From NCBI GenBank assembly GCA_015039465.1, contig MU130572.1:134381-198380 (forward strand): 64,000 nucleotides of DNA. The letters run 5' to 3'. This document shows positions 11,724-21,700 of the stretch, in pieces. Each line of letters starts with the position of its first letter. Within the stretch, counting starts at the first letter, position 1. Below the pieces are notes generated by a model. It made no database searches, had not been told where the DNA came from, and saw only the letters and a program-made list of their open reading frames with translations. The translations under genes and the position numbers were made by a program. The stretch is from Phlegmacium glaucopus. Taxonomy: Eukaryota > Basidiomycota > Agaricomycetes > Agaricales > Cortinariaceae.

Positions 11724-12429
11724 TTTGATTTTTTTTTTTTAAAAAAAAAAATGGAAAAATTTGAAATGGAGGAATTTCCTACAGAATGCTCTGTCTTTCC
11801 AAGCAGCTGAGTAACCTGAAAAGAGGAAGAGCTGGGAATGATGAAGCAGTTCAAGTCAACAGCCACTTGACACTGCTACTATTCTACTTTTTTGTTTTTT
11901 TTTTTTTTTACTAACTACCAAGCTACACTAACCCAGGGTCCAAACGGTTGTCCCAGGTGAAGACTACTAACAGTCAACCTTCCCAGCGGTATTCACCCAA
12001 GTGGGCCACCCAATGCCAGGGGATACAGAAAAACTATACTACAGCTAACACTTCAACAGTGTTTAGGTCCCTGTAAAGGTTCTGTTTAATGTGCAAGGGC
12101 TAGGGATAATCACCCTCACCACTCCCTTAACCCTGGGATCTGGGTCTCTTAGAGTATAGAGGAAGAGGGGCTTTTGAACAGAGCCCCAGAACAACTGTGA
12201 TGAGTGGAGGAAAGAAAGAGCTGTTATCATATCAGGATCAGAGTTTGTCACGATCTGTCACCAATGTGACATTGTGTTACCCTTGTCACACAGTATAATG
12301 GGACGACGTGTGAGAGCAGCTGACCAATTATCAAATGCTTACAGATAAATCCGATCACTTATCTAAGGCTTACCAACGCATCATCCCACCCCCCCATCTT
12401 CCCAGGCACATCGTCACATATGTTATAGA
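11724..12429 (-). promoter_or_regulatory. 5' leader and probable promoter of Helitron copy 2
   Basis: This is non-coding sequence between the Helitron 5' end (TC at 12429-12428) and the RepHel start. It is conserved with the leader of copy 1. It contains T-rich runs near 11885-11910 and a cluster of TGTCAC/GTGACA repeats at 12246-12292, about 140 bp inside the 5' end. Promoter and Rep-recognition roles are inferred from position only. Confidence 0.5.
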
Positions 12430-12433
12430 TTAA

Positions 12434-12766
12434 TCATCTTTCAATACGCTCTTTGGAGAAGCAGTCTATTGACTCCTTGCCCTCCAGTCTTCTGGCATCA
12501 TGACATGGCCTGTTAAACTCACAAATCTTCACACCTCTCCGCAGGTGTGAGAGGAAGATGTTTTGGTGAATAATCTGCTGATTTCTACTTCCCCTTACCA
12601 AAGCCTGTTTGATAGTATTCCCCAAAAATGACTGATGGCACCTCCAAACATTACTGATATATTTAGCATGACTCCCTTGACTACAGCCATGGATGTTTGA
12701 GCAATCATCAGATAGCGGATCTGTGAGCTCAGGATCATCCTCTGATTCATTGCAATATTCATTCAC
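12434..12766 (-). CDS. Hypothetical 110-codon ORF beside the Helitron
   Basis: I do not recognise this product. The frame has an acidic N-terminal part ('ESEDDPELTDPLSDDC') and a Cys/His-containing basic C-terminal part. The frame ends just outside the 5' end of Helitron copy 2, so the host gene or older transposon it belonged to may have been cut by the Helitron insertion. Codon use is not informative at this length. It may be a gene fragment or chance. Confidence 0.25.
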   Translation of the reverse strand: MNEYCNESEDDPELTDPLSDDCSNIHGCSQGSHAKYISNVWRCHQSFLGNTIKQALVRGSRNQQIIHQNIFLSHLRRGVKICEFNRPCHDARRLEGKESIDCFSKERIER

Positions 12767-14873
12767 CTCTCCCCTGTGCTCTCTTATGTGCCAAAAAAGA
12801 AGACATTGATATGTGGGAAGTTTTATCTCTTGGTGGAATCAATTTTGAATGGTGGACTGTGGAATCCAAGAGGAAACTGTAGCCAAATGTAGGAAAGAAG
12901 AGAATTCAGCCACAAACAAATACATTCACTCTAGGTACCACCATTCGCCAACAACACCACACTCAGCCACCACCATTTTCTCTGAAAAACACAATGGACA
13001 GATCAACTATAAGGCGCTCAACAGTAGGCACCACTGCAGATCCCTGGACTCAAATCTCTGCTCATATTGCATCTTTGCTACATCCACACCTGCCATCCTT
13101 CTTCCAATCTTTCTTTCTTTTGCCCAACTGTGCTACTTCTTATGACACTTTACTTGCAGCATTGATGTCTTTGTGCAAAAGTAAACAAGATGCAGATAAT
13201 TACACCACTATTGTTATAAATTGTTGTGAGTGTTGTATTTAAACACTAACCAGAGATCAGTGGACCAGTCTTTAGGTCAAGAGACTCCCTGTTGTTCATT
13301 TAGGGAAGGTGTAACCTTGACTTATAACACACTTGAAAGGTGGTTGAGGCACAAGAGTAAGGAAGAGGATGAGGATGAAAAAGGAAGAGTCTTTGGTGAG
13401 ACTATAGTGGGTTGACAGTAGAGGACAGTGACAGTAAGGGACTGAAAAAGCAAACTTAGAGGGAGGAATTCACTGGAATTCCACTGAGAAGATGACTGTT
13501 GGGGAGTAAGAATGAATTGGGAGAAACTACCTATCCTGGTACAAAAGAGCAGTATTTATACCCTAAGGATGAGGCTATGTAGAACAATAAAAAGAAAGAA
13601 GTACGTGCTGTCAAAGGAAGAAAGATAAAGAGAGGACAGCTGCGAGAAGAAAAGAACAATGGAAAAGAAGAAGGAACAATAAAAAAATCTGTAAAGTGTC
13701 AAAGTGCGAGAGAAAAGAAAAGAAGGCAGTGTACATAGTCCAATAGCAAAAATATATCAACTCCATAGGCGTGTGGTCATGTCAAAAATGTGAAAGGTCC
13801 TGAGTCAACACTTGAAAGGCGCAGCCTTGTTCCCGAGAAAACACTACTTGCCCATGATCCCATGTCGCGCAGCCTTGATAACACTTGACACACTGCGAGA
13901 ATAATCCTCTGCTGCTGATTCATCTGCAATTCCTGCTTAGTCGTGATCCTCCTGGACTTCCTAAGTTGTCATAAAGAGGGTGGGAAGGCTTCATGTACCG
14001 CGTGAATGATGGTTTTGGCAGTGAATGATAAGATAAGAGGTAGATAATTGAGGATAGGGGACTGAGTGAGATCCAGGAGCGAGGGATGGCAAGATATATG
14101 GCTGAGGGGAAGACTTGTGGGTCCATAGCCACAACAACGATGACAAAGCCTTTTACATAATGGGAGATGTAGTTGATGTGTCTATAAAGGGGCCATTCTT
14201 GAAATGATGGACCAAAGATACAATCAAACGTGAGCTGATGACCGATGCGAATAGTAGATTGATCGCTTTGTTGGATCACTAACCAAGGAACAAATGGATG
14301 GTAGATGCTTAGGAGCATGTTGATAGTGAAAATGATGGAGAGCATAGTGTGAGACATTGAGAGTATGATGAGCGATGAGGGTGATAACATTGAACAAATG
14401 ATTTGTCGACCAGGAACATGATTCAGGGCTGCTTCCAAAATAGGTAAGTGAATTCAAAGTCCGCTTATTTTCATGATGGCAACTTCTAAGCTTTCTTCTC
14501 ACGCTACCAATCAGTATTGGTGCGCGATATCATTTCAGGCCTTTATAGACATACCTTTACCAGACAATGCCAGTGCACATAGAGCTAGGTGCATGCATAA
14601 CCACAGACATTCGACTTTCTGATGCCATCATAGATGGTTGAGCCACCAATGCTCTTGATCTTGTTAATGTTCTATGGGACCTTGACACATAAACCTAGCC
14701 CATACCAATGGCAAGTGGTATCTCGACAAAAGATCATCACCCACAGCCAGAATCCATGTGCTCACCATATCCTGGCCTATACATGGGATGTAAACAGAAT
14801 TTAAACACAGCACAACTCCAGAAAGACCAGCTTGGAAGAAAATGATTATAAACGCAGACAACACCCAAACAGC
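12767..14873. other. Gene-poor segment, no supported gene
   Basis: Several open frames of up to 172 codons are present (for example 13920-14438 on the minus strand), but none shows a known domain, splice-consistent extension or convincing amino acid make-up. Bases 13360-13740 are strongly purine-rich (GAAAAG/GGAAGA). I see no tRNA or rRNA. Confidence 0.6.
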
Positions 14874-14878
14874 GTGAA

Positions 14879-15463
14879 TGTTAAGTTTAGGACAAAGGGA
14901 GAAGTCACGTCGGAGTTACTCTGGAACGGACGGAACAGTACCGGAACAGTAACCCGGAAAGGACGTTGGCCTCAGCATGTGTGCTGTGCCGCCCAGCTCC
15001 TAAGGTGTCCTGATTTCGGAACGGAAGAGGAAAGTAACAAGTCGGAAGGCCTCAGTGACTTAGAGGAAAACAAGAGGAGGGAAACTAAGTTGATATTTGA
15101 ACTAAGGGAAAACATACAAGTTTCGAGTACTTAAATAAATAAAGGAATAGCAACCGAAATATAAAAGATAAATATAAGTGCTGCGTTCTGCTCCTGGGAA
15201 AGGTCCTGCATTCTTGGGTGAATAATCCATGGCTGGTGTGCTGACTGATGATGGGAAGGATGATGACAAAGAATAGTGGTAGTGGCGAAGAAGTGATAAC
15301 GGTTTGGAGTATGGACGGAAGAACCGGAATGACACGGAGAAGTCTCGGAGTTGAACATAGGAAGAGTAGTTTGGGATATAAGGGAAGGCACTGTACGGAG
15401 TACGGACTACCGGAAACAGCTCCGACGGAGCTGGACCGGAGTAACGTATAACGGAATGTAACA
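14879..15463. mobile_element. Second solo LTR of the same family
   Basis: The 585 bp element starts TGTTAAG and ends TGTAACA. It is flanked by a perfect 5 bp target duplication, GTGAA, at 14874-14878 and 15464-15468. It is clearly homologous to the LTR at 3349-3925: the shared blocks include 'AAACATACAAGTTTCGAGTA', the 'TGCTGCGTTCTGCTCC' block and a CGGA-rich 3' end with the palindrome AGCTCCG-A-CGGAGCT. No internal retrotransposon sequence adjoins it. Confidence 0.92.
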
Positions 15464-15468
15464 GTGAA

Positions 15469-15930
15469 CTACTGCAGCAAGCAACAAGAATGTGGCAGAA
15501 GGAAATTCCAAAATGCATTGGGGTGAGATTGCACAGCACTATGTTGAAAGGGTATTTCAGTACTTCCTTTCTTTTGGATTATAACCACTCTTATGTAGTC
15601 AAATCAACATATTGCACTGGCAAGAAAGGAGAAGCTGAACCCTGCTCGAGCCAAGGTCAAGGCAAGTAGGCAAGATGGTTGTACCCTACTCATCCCTGCC
15701 TTCATTAATTAACATTGTTTGTCTAGGAAGCAAGATTTGGTGGATTTTCATGGTGTCAATGTTGCAAATGCAACTATTATCATCCAAGAAAATTTGGAAG
15801 AACAAAAATCATTAATTTCACAGGGTGGGTTCTTGGATAACACTATTTTATGGATTAATTCCATTCAACCTTATTTTTCTTTCATCCATTTCTTACCTTC
15901 CCTCTGCCTCAGTCATTGCTGCTTCTCTTC
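15469..15930. other. AT-rich intergenic segment
   Basis: No gene is supported. Short open frames near 15719-16075 run through a MITE and have no recognisable content. Confidence 0.5.
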
Positions 15931-16082
15931 TACTGTACTATTTCAACCAATTGTTCACATCACACATCACAATGGAAAAAAACTATATTTTTTTATTTGC
16001 CTTAAATCAAAAGAAAATGTATTGGCCATCCCAGCCCATTTTTTTTCAAAAATCATGAATGATTGGTTGAAATAGTACAGTA
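15931..16082. mobile_element. Short MITE with TA target duplication
   Basis: A perfect inverted repeat beginning CTGTACTATTTCAACCAAT (from 15933) is matched by its reverse complement ending at 16080. TA dinucleotides flank both ends (15931-15932 and 16081-16082). The 148 bp element has no coding capacity. A TA target duplication and simple terminal inverted repeats fit a Tc1/mariner-type MITE. Only one copy is present in the window, so family membership is inferred. Confidence 0.75.
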
Positions 16083-17030
16083 CTGTCTTTCACTTGATGT
16101 GCCTTACATGATACTTACTTCAAATTGGCATCCAATCCTTCTTTTTCTCTGGGAATTGCTATGTGCCTTGGTTCTGGTTATTCTTTTTTTGGATTCCACT
16201 GACAATTATCACTGGTTGTGCCAGTGGAGCTCACTCTATGAATAAAATAAGTGTACTAAAGCCTGCACTTTTGGCAAGTTCTTCATGATGATGATGGCTA
16301 GTGAGTGGAACACAGGATTGATTGTTTGCAGATGATGTGTGACAGGTTAATGCTCTTGGTATCCATTCCATGGTGCTAAGTTGTTGAAGCTTGTCCCAGC
16401 ATTGGTTTTTCTCTACCCTCTGATATCATACCTTTGCTCTTAGTATATCTACTGTACACCTCAACAAGTTATCCTCTCCTCCAGGCCCAACTTTTGATCA
16501 TTCTAGCTTGCAATGGCCATCAATTTTTTGTCTCTCAGTTCACAATATATTAATATACTCTTCATGTACTTCCTTTTTGTATGGTTTATTGCCTCCCATT
16601 CTTGACATGTTGTTACAACTTTGAATGGTTCAGATGATTCTGACTGTAAACAATCATATAAAGAAAGGTTTGTTGTTCAAAGTGAGCTCAAAAAGAGTAC
16701 CAAGAGAATCATCTCGAGGAATTGTCTTTAGGAGTTTGAGGAAGATTCAGAGAGGAAAGTAGGCACAATTCTCAAGAATTAGCTAAGGAATACATCTAAA
16801 GTAAATATGGTATTTATAGTAAATAAGTGAGTTGTCCATAGTATGAGTTGTCCACATGTAAGAGGTGAGTCATAGGTAAAAGTAAAGGTGACTCATGCAA
16901 TGAGTCATACACATGTCGATGAAACAATGAAAAGAGTAAGGCGAACATATGTGAACAGAAATGAAAAGGGAATGTAATGTGCATGTAGGTGAAACGGTAC
17001 CGTGTTCAGTGGTGTTAAGGAAAATAAAAT
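16083..17030. other. AT-rich intergenic segment
   Basis: I see no gene, RNA or clear repeat boundary here. Confidence 0.5.
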
Positions 17031-17660
17031 ATAGTGGTTCAGAATGGTTTGAACCAGTTCAGAACCAGTTCTCGGATTTCTGGCCAATCAAGAACCAGAA
17101 CCAGAACCAGATGGCTGAGGCAGAATCAGGACCAGAACTGAACCAGATACTTGGTTTGGTTTGGTTGGTTCTGGTTCTCTGGACTGGTTCAGAACCAAAC
17201 TTCAGCATCCCTACTTTTGAGCCCCAGGGACATGTACTAAGACTGAGACTGGTCCACTTAAGTCCTAAGATGTCAAAAGACTGGTCTATATTGTTTTTTT
17301 TTGCAGTCATGTGACATGGACAGATTCTGGTCTTAACTGATTTTAACCAGTATTTAACCAGTTTTCTGCACAGAAATATACATTTTCATATCATAAATGT
17401 TTGTTCATTTAAAGCAGAGCTTCAAAATGAGCCCAAGAACATTATTATTTGGATTTTCTACAATAATATTAGTAAAATGTCCAATTTTATTGAATATTTC
17501 ACAGTTTTATAGTGCTACATTTCTGCCAGTTCAGACTGGTTTTAACCACAAAAACTTGTTCATTGAGACCAGTCTTTTTTTGGTCTTTGTTTCTCAAATT
17601 TCAAAAAACCAGACTGCTGGTCTGGTCTTTAACTGGTCCAGTCTAGTGATGTGCTTGTTA
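17031..17660. repeat. ACCAG/CTGGT-rich repeat segments, possible transposon subterminal repeats
   Basis: Dense short motifs AACCAG, CTGGTT and GGTTCAGAACC occur in two clusters, 17035-17205 and 17330-17650, on both strands. The outer edges read GCATCCCTA (17204-17212) and TAGTGATGTGC (from 17645), which resemble hAT-type ends. I could not pair two terminal inverted repeats or find an 8 bp target duplication, so no element is defined. Confidence 0.4.
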
Positions 17661-17917
17661 GGGGACACCCAATTTCAAACCAAACCTCAACCTCAGAACT
17701 ATATATCCCACCTTTCCAACAAACTCCATCTTTCTGTCTGATTCTGATTCTGTCACCGGTTTACTTCACCACTCCGTAACTCCAGTTATACTCCATCTTT
17801 TATTTTTATTTTTCACATCACACCACTTTTTAATTAATTAATTAATTATTATCATATCATCCCTTTATTCATTTTATATCTCTGTTATGTCCATATTAGT
17901 ACTTAAATACCCCTTAG

Positions 17918-18019
17918 CCTAGCAGGGATCCCCATCCTTTCCTCTTTGGATCCCCTGCTAGGTGAGTCACTTGTAGATATCTCTTCTGAAATATTATTAA
18001 CTTTGGATCCCCTGCTAGG
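17918..18019. repeat. Inverted and direct repeats of GGATCCCCTGCTAGG
   Basis: CCTAGCAGGGATCC at 17918-17931 forms a hairpin with GGATCCCCTGCTAGG at 17948-17962. The same 15-mer recurs in direct orientation at 18005-18019, exactly 57 bp further on. This may be a footprint or the end of a small element. Function unknown. Confidence 0.6.
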
Positions 18020-18450
18020 TCTGACTAAGTCAGTATCGCAGTTGCCCTAACAGGCCTGGCCTGGCTCAGCTCAGCCTGATAAGGGCCTGAGAGAATCCAA
18101 GCCTGAGCCTTAGGCCCTCAAAAGCCTAAGCCAGCCTAAGCCTTGGGCTTACCACAGCTTGCACACATGATATGCTGGGAGCTGGCAAACTCCAAAATTG
18201 TGATTGAGGGGACCAAAAATGTATCTAACATGTCCATTTATCATCATTAATTTGAAATTTGAATAGTACTAGCACTTACAGGTAATATATCAAGCTTTAA
18301 TTATGTTTTTGGCTCCCCAAACACTGAAAATATAGGTGCATGCATGCCAGGGCCTGACAAACTTGAAGCCCAGGCCCTAGGCTCTTTGAAGCTTTTGTCA
18401 CAGCTTTGAGAGCTCAGGCTTGGCTCAGCTGGCTTATGGACATTCAGGTT
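18020..18450. repeat. AAGCCTAAGCC/GGCTCAG-rich segment
   Basis: Short GC-richer repeats (AAGCCTGAGCC, AAGCCTAAGCC, GGCTCAGCT) occur at both ends of a 0.4 kb stretch (18040-18155 and 18350-18435) around an AT-rich middle. This looks like a small non-autonomous transposon with subterminal repeats, but terminal inverted repeats and target duplications are not clear. Confidence 0.35.
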
Positions 18451-18781
18451 GCTTCTTCCCCCAAAGTTACTCTTGTATTACCACCACAATATGATTACTG
18501 TTTCATCTCCTAAAAGATGTAGGCCAGGTAGCCTTGGGTTACACTTTAACAAACTTCATCTGGGAAAAGTACTTAAGCAAAGATGCTTCAAGTTACAATT
18601 TCACTATCACCCATTCCACAAGTTACAATTTCAAGAAAGTATATCCACCAGTATTCTATGATTCCATTCTGAGCTCTTCTCCACTGCCCACACAATTATT
18701 TTTTCTGTTTTTGGTTCTTCATATAGAAAGGTGTGATGATTTGAGTTGAGCATTAGCTTATTTCCTTGCTATAGTCCCCAA

Positions 18782-21700
18782 TTAGTACTTGTCAACAAAT
18801 AAACAGAAGTGAATTATAAAATCCATACATATGAGATTATTTGTTGCAATCTGTACAGCTTCTTCAGCTAGCAATTCATAATTGACATTAAAGGCTTTGA
18901 AGAGATTTGAGAATGCATAAGAGCCTTTGTTGGAGTTTTCAGGTTCAAAAATCTTTTCAACTGCTTCCTTGACAGAGGTGTCACAAGTTGATTGTTGGTA
19001 AATTTGGACAGCTCTTTCCAAAGTGTGAGTTACACGCTGTGGTGATTCATTGTGAAGAAAGAAAGACAAGTGGCCAAGAATAGCTGCAACTAATAGAAAA
19101 AAGTCAATATGGAGAGTATAGAAAAGAGAGTTGAATCAGATGCATGCCAATTGCACAGTATGTAGTTTCTTTTGAGCTGATGTTGGTAGATAGGCCAGTA
19201 AGCTTGGGATTTTGAAAAATGAAAATTGTCATTTTTTGTATTTCCAAAGAGCTAGTTACTCACAATGAATGACATGATTTTGGAGATGGAATCCTGTACA
19301 TTGAAATTTATAAAAACTGAATAAAAAAAGTGAGTATAGAGATGGAAATGATGTTTAAAAAATAATCACCAAATGTTATTACAGATAGTTAAAAACAATA
19401 TTAAGAATAATCATAATACTTACCCTCTGTAAATAGTGGTGTCCCATAAGTAAGCAGAGAAAAAGCAGATCACAAACTATTTGCACATACATCCTGTTGG
19501 CAAATGTATGTCATGGAGTAAATGGTAGATAAAATAATGTGTTCAACATACATGCTGCCCAAAGAAGACGACAATTAAGTTAGTAATAATAATGGTACAG
19601 TCAATCAGTGCACTTACATGCTGTCCAAATACATTGTAACATCAGTAAAATAATGGTGATTCATAATTATAGCTTGCTTGCACATACTTCCTGTCATCAA
19701 AGACATACCACAAAAGCAGACATCAATAAATGAAGATGACAGAATGAGAAAGACTTCTTTGTGCTTGAACTAACTTTCTGTTGAAAAGAGTAAACTAGAG
19801 TCAACACAGATCAAAGTGGTCTTACACTTACATACTGTCAAAGGAGTAAGCTATTATAAAGGCAGATCAAGATGGTCTTCACTTACTGACTATCAAAAGG
19901 GTAAGCTAGAGTAAAGGCAGATCAAGATGGCCTTGCACTTACAAACTGTCAAAAGAGTAAGTTACAGTCAAGGCAGATCAAGATGACCTGGTACTTACAA
20001 ACTGTCAAAAGAGTAAGCTAGAATCAAGGCCAGATCAAGATGGTCTTGCACTTACATTCTGTCAAAAGAGTAAGCTGGAGTCAAGCCAGGTCAAGATGGT
20101 CTTGCACTTACCCACTGTCAAAAGAGTAAGCTGGAGTTAAGGCAAATGAAGATTGTCTTGCACTTACTCTCTGTCAAAATAGTGAGCTACATTCAAGGCA
20201 TATGAAGATGGCCTGGCACTTACAAACTGTCAAAAAAGAGTGAGCTTAGATAAAGGCAGATGACAATGGTTGCACTTACATCCTGTCAAAAGAGTAAGCT
20301 AGAGTCAAAGCAGATCAAGATGGCCTTGCACTTACAAACTGTCAAAAGAGTAAGCTATTATCAAGGCAGATCAAGCTGATCTTGCACTTACATCCTGTCA
20401 AAAGCATAAGCTGGAGTCAAGGCAGATGAAGATGCCTTGCACTTACCAACTGTCCAAAGAGTAAGTTGGAAGCAACGCAGATCAAGATAGTCTTGCACTT
20501 ACATCCTGTGAAAGAGTAAGCTAGAATCAAGACAGATCAAGATGGTCTTGCACTTACATCCTGTGAAAAGAGTAAGCTAGAGTCAAGGCAGATCAAGGTC
20601 CTTGCACTTACCAACTGTCAGAAGAATAAGCTAGAGCCAAGGCAGATTAAGATGGTCTTTTACCTCCTGTCAAAAGAACAAGCTAGAGCCAAGGCAGATG
20701 AAGATGGTCGTGCACTTACATTCTGTCAAAAAGAGCAAGCTGGAGTCAAGGCAGATGAAGATGGTCTTGCACTTACACCCTGTCAGAGTAAGGTAGAGTC
20801 AAGGCAGATCAAGATGGTCTTGCACTTACTCTCTGGTTAAAAGGGTACTAATAAGCCAGAGTCAAGGCAGATAAAGAAGGTCTTTCCACTTACAAACTGT
20901 AGAAAGATTAACTTCAGACTAGAGTCAAGACAGATCAAGGTGGTTTTGTGCTTACTCCCTGTCAAAAGAGTAGGCTGGAGCCAAGGCAGATCAAGATAGT
21001 CTTGCACTTACCATCTGTCAAAAGAATAAGCTAGATAGTAGAGTCAAGGCAGACAGTGTTACACTTACCGCCTGTCAAAAGAGTAAGCTAGAGTCAAGGC
21101 AGATCAAGATGGTCTCGCACTTACCCACTGTCAAAAGAGTAAGCTAGAGTCAAGGCAGATCAAGATTGTTTTGCATGCCACCCACTCTCTGTCAAAATAG
21201 TAAGCTACAGTCAAGGCAGATGAAGATGGCCTTGCACTTACAACCTGGACAAAAGGAGCAAGTTCAAGTAAAGGCAGATGATAATGGCCTTGTACCTACA
21301 TCCTGTCAAAAGAGTAAGCTAGAGTCAAAGCAGATCAAGATGGCCTTGCACTTACCATCTGTCAAAACAGTAAGCAAGAGTCAAGGACCCAAGGCAGATC
21401 AAAATACTCTTGCACTTACATTCTGTCAAAAGAGTAAGCTGGAGTCAAGCCAAGTCAAGATGGCCTTGCAATTACCAACTGTTAAAAGAGTAAGTTGGGA
21501 GCAAGGTAAGTCAAGGCAGATCAAGACAGACTTTCACTTACTATCTATCCAAAGAGTAAGCTAGTGTCAAGGCAGATAAAAATAGGTCTTGCACTTACAT
21601 CCTGTCAAAGGAGTAAGCTAGAATCAAGGCAGATCAAGATGGTCTTGCACTTACAAACTGTCAAAAGTGTAAGATAGAGTCAAGGTAGATTAAGATGGTC

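Larger units (their letters stand above)
5525..12429 (-). mobile_element. Helitron copy 2, full-length autonomous element
   Basis: On the minus strand the element starts at 12429 with TCTATA, preceded by A at 12430. That matches the Helitron rule of a 5' TC end inserted after A. Copy 1 has the same TCTATA start at 5524. The element holds a 0.7 kb 5' leader, an intact Rep-helicase gene and a 3' terminal region with two strong hairpins: GGGGGC/GCCCCC at 5599-5613 and GTGCC-GAA-GGCAC at 5539-5551. Ten bases after the second hairpin is CTTG (5528-5525), directly followed by the TC of copy 1. CTTG is not the canonical CTRR end, so the exact 3' terminus is inferred. If CTTG is right, the two copies are joined head to tail without host sequence between them. 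Confidence 0.85.

Noticed and set aside
13920..14438. 172-codon minus-strand ORF
   Set aside because: No recognisable domain, hydrophobic patchwork composition and no splice-consistent extension; probably chance in low-constraint DNA.
20652..21564. Plus-strand repetitive peptide ('SKLESRQIKMALHLPS'-like, 19-residue period) in the minisatellite
   Set aside because: Unit lengths vary by amounts that are not multiples of three, so frames break every few units; the splice-site pattern on the other strand explains the repeat better.
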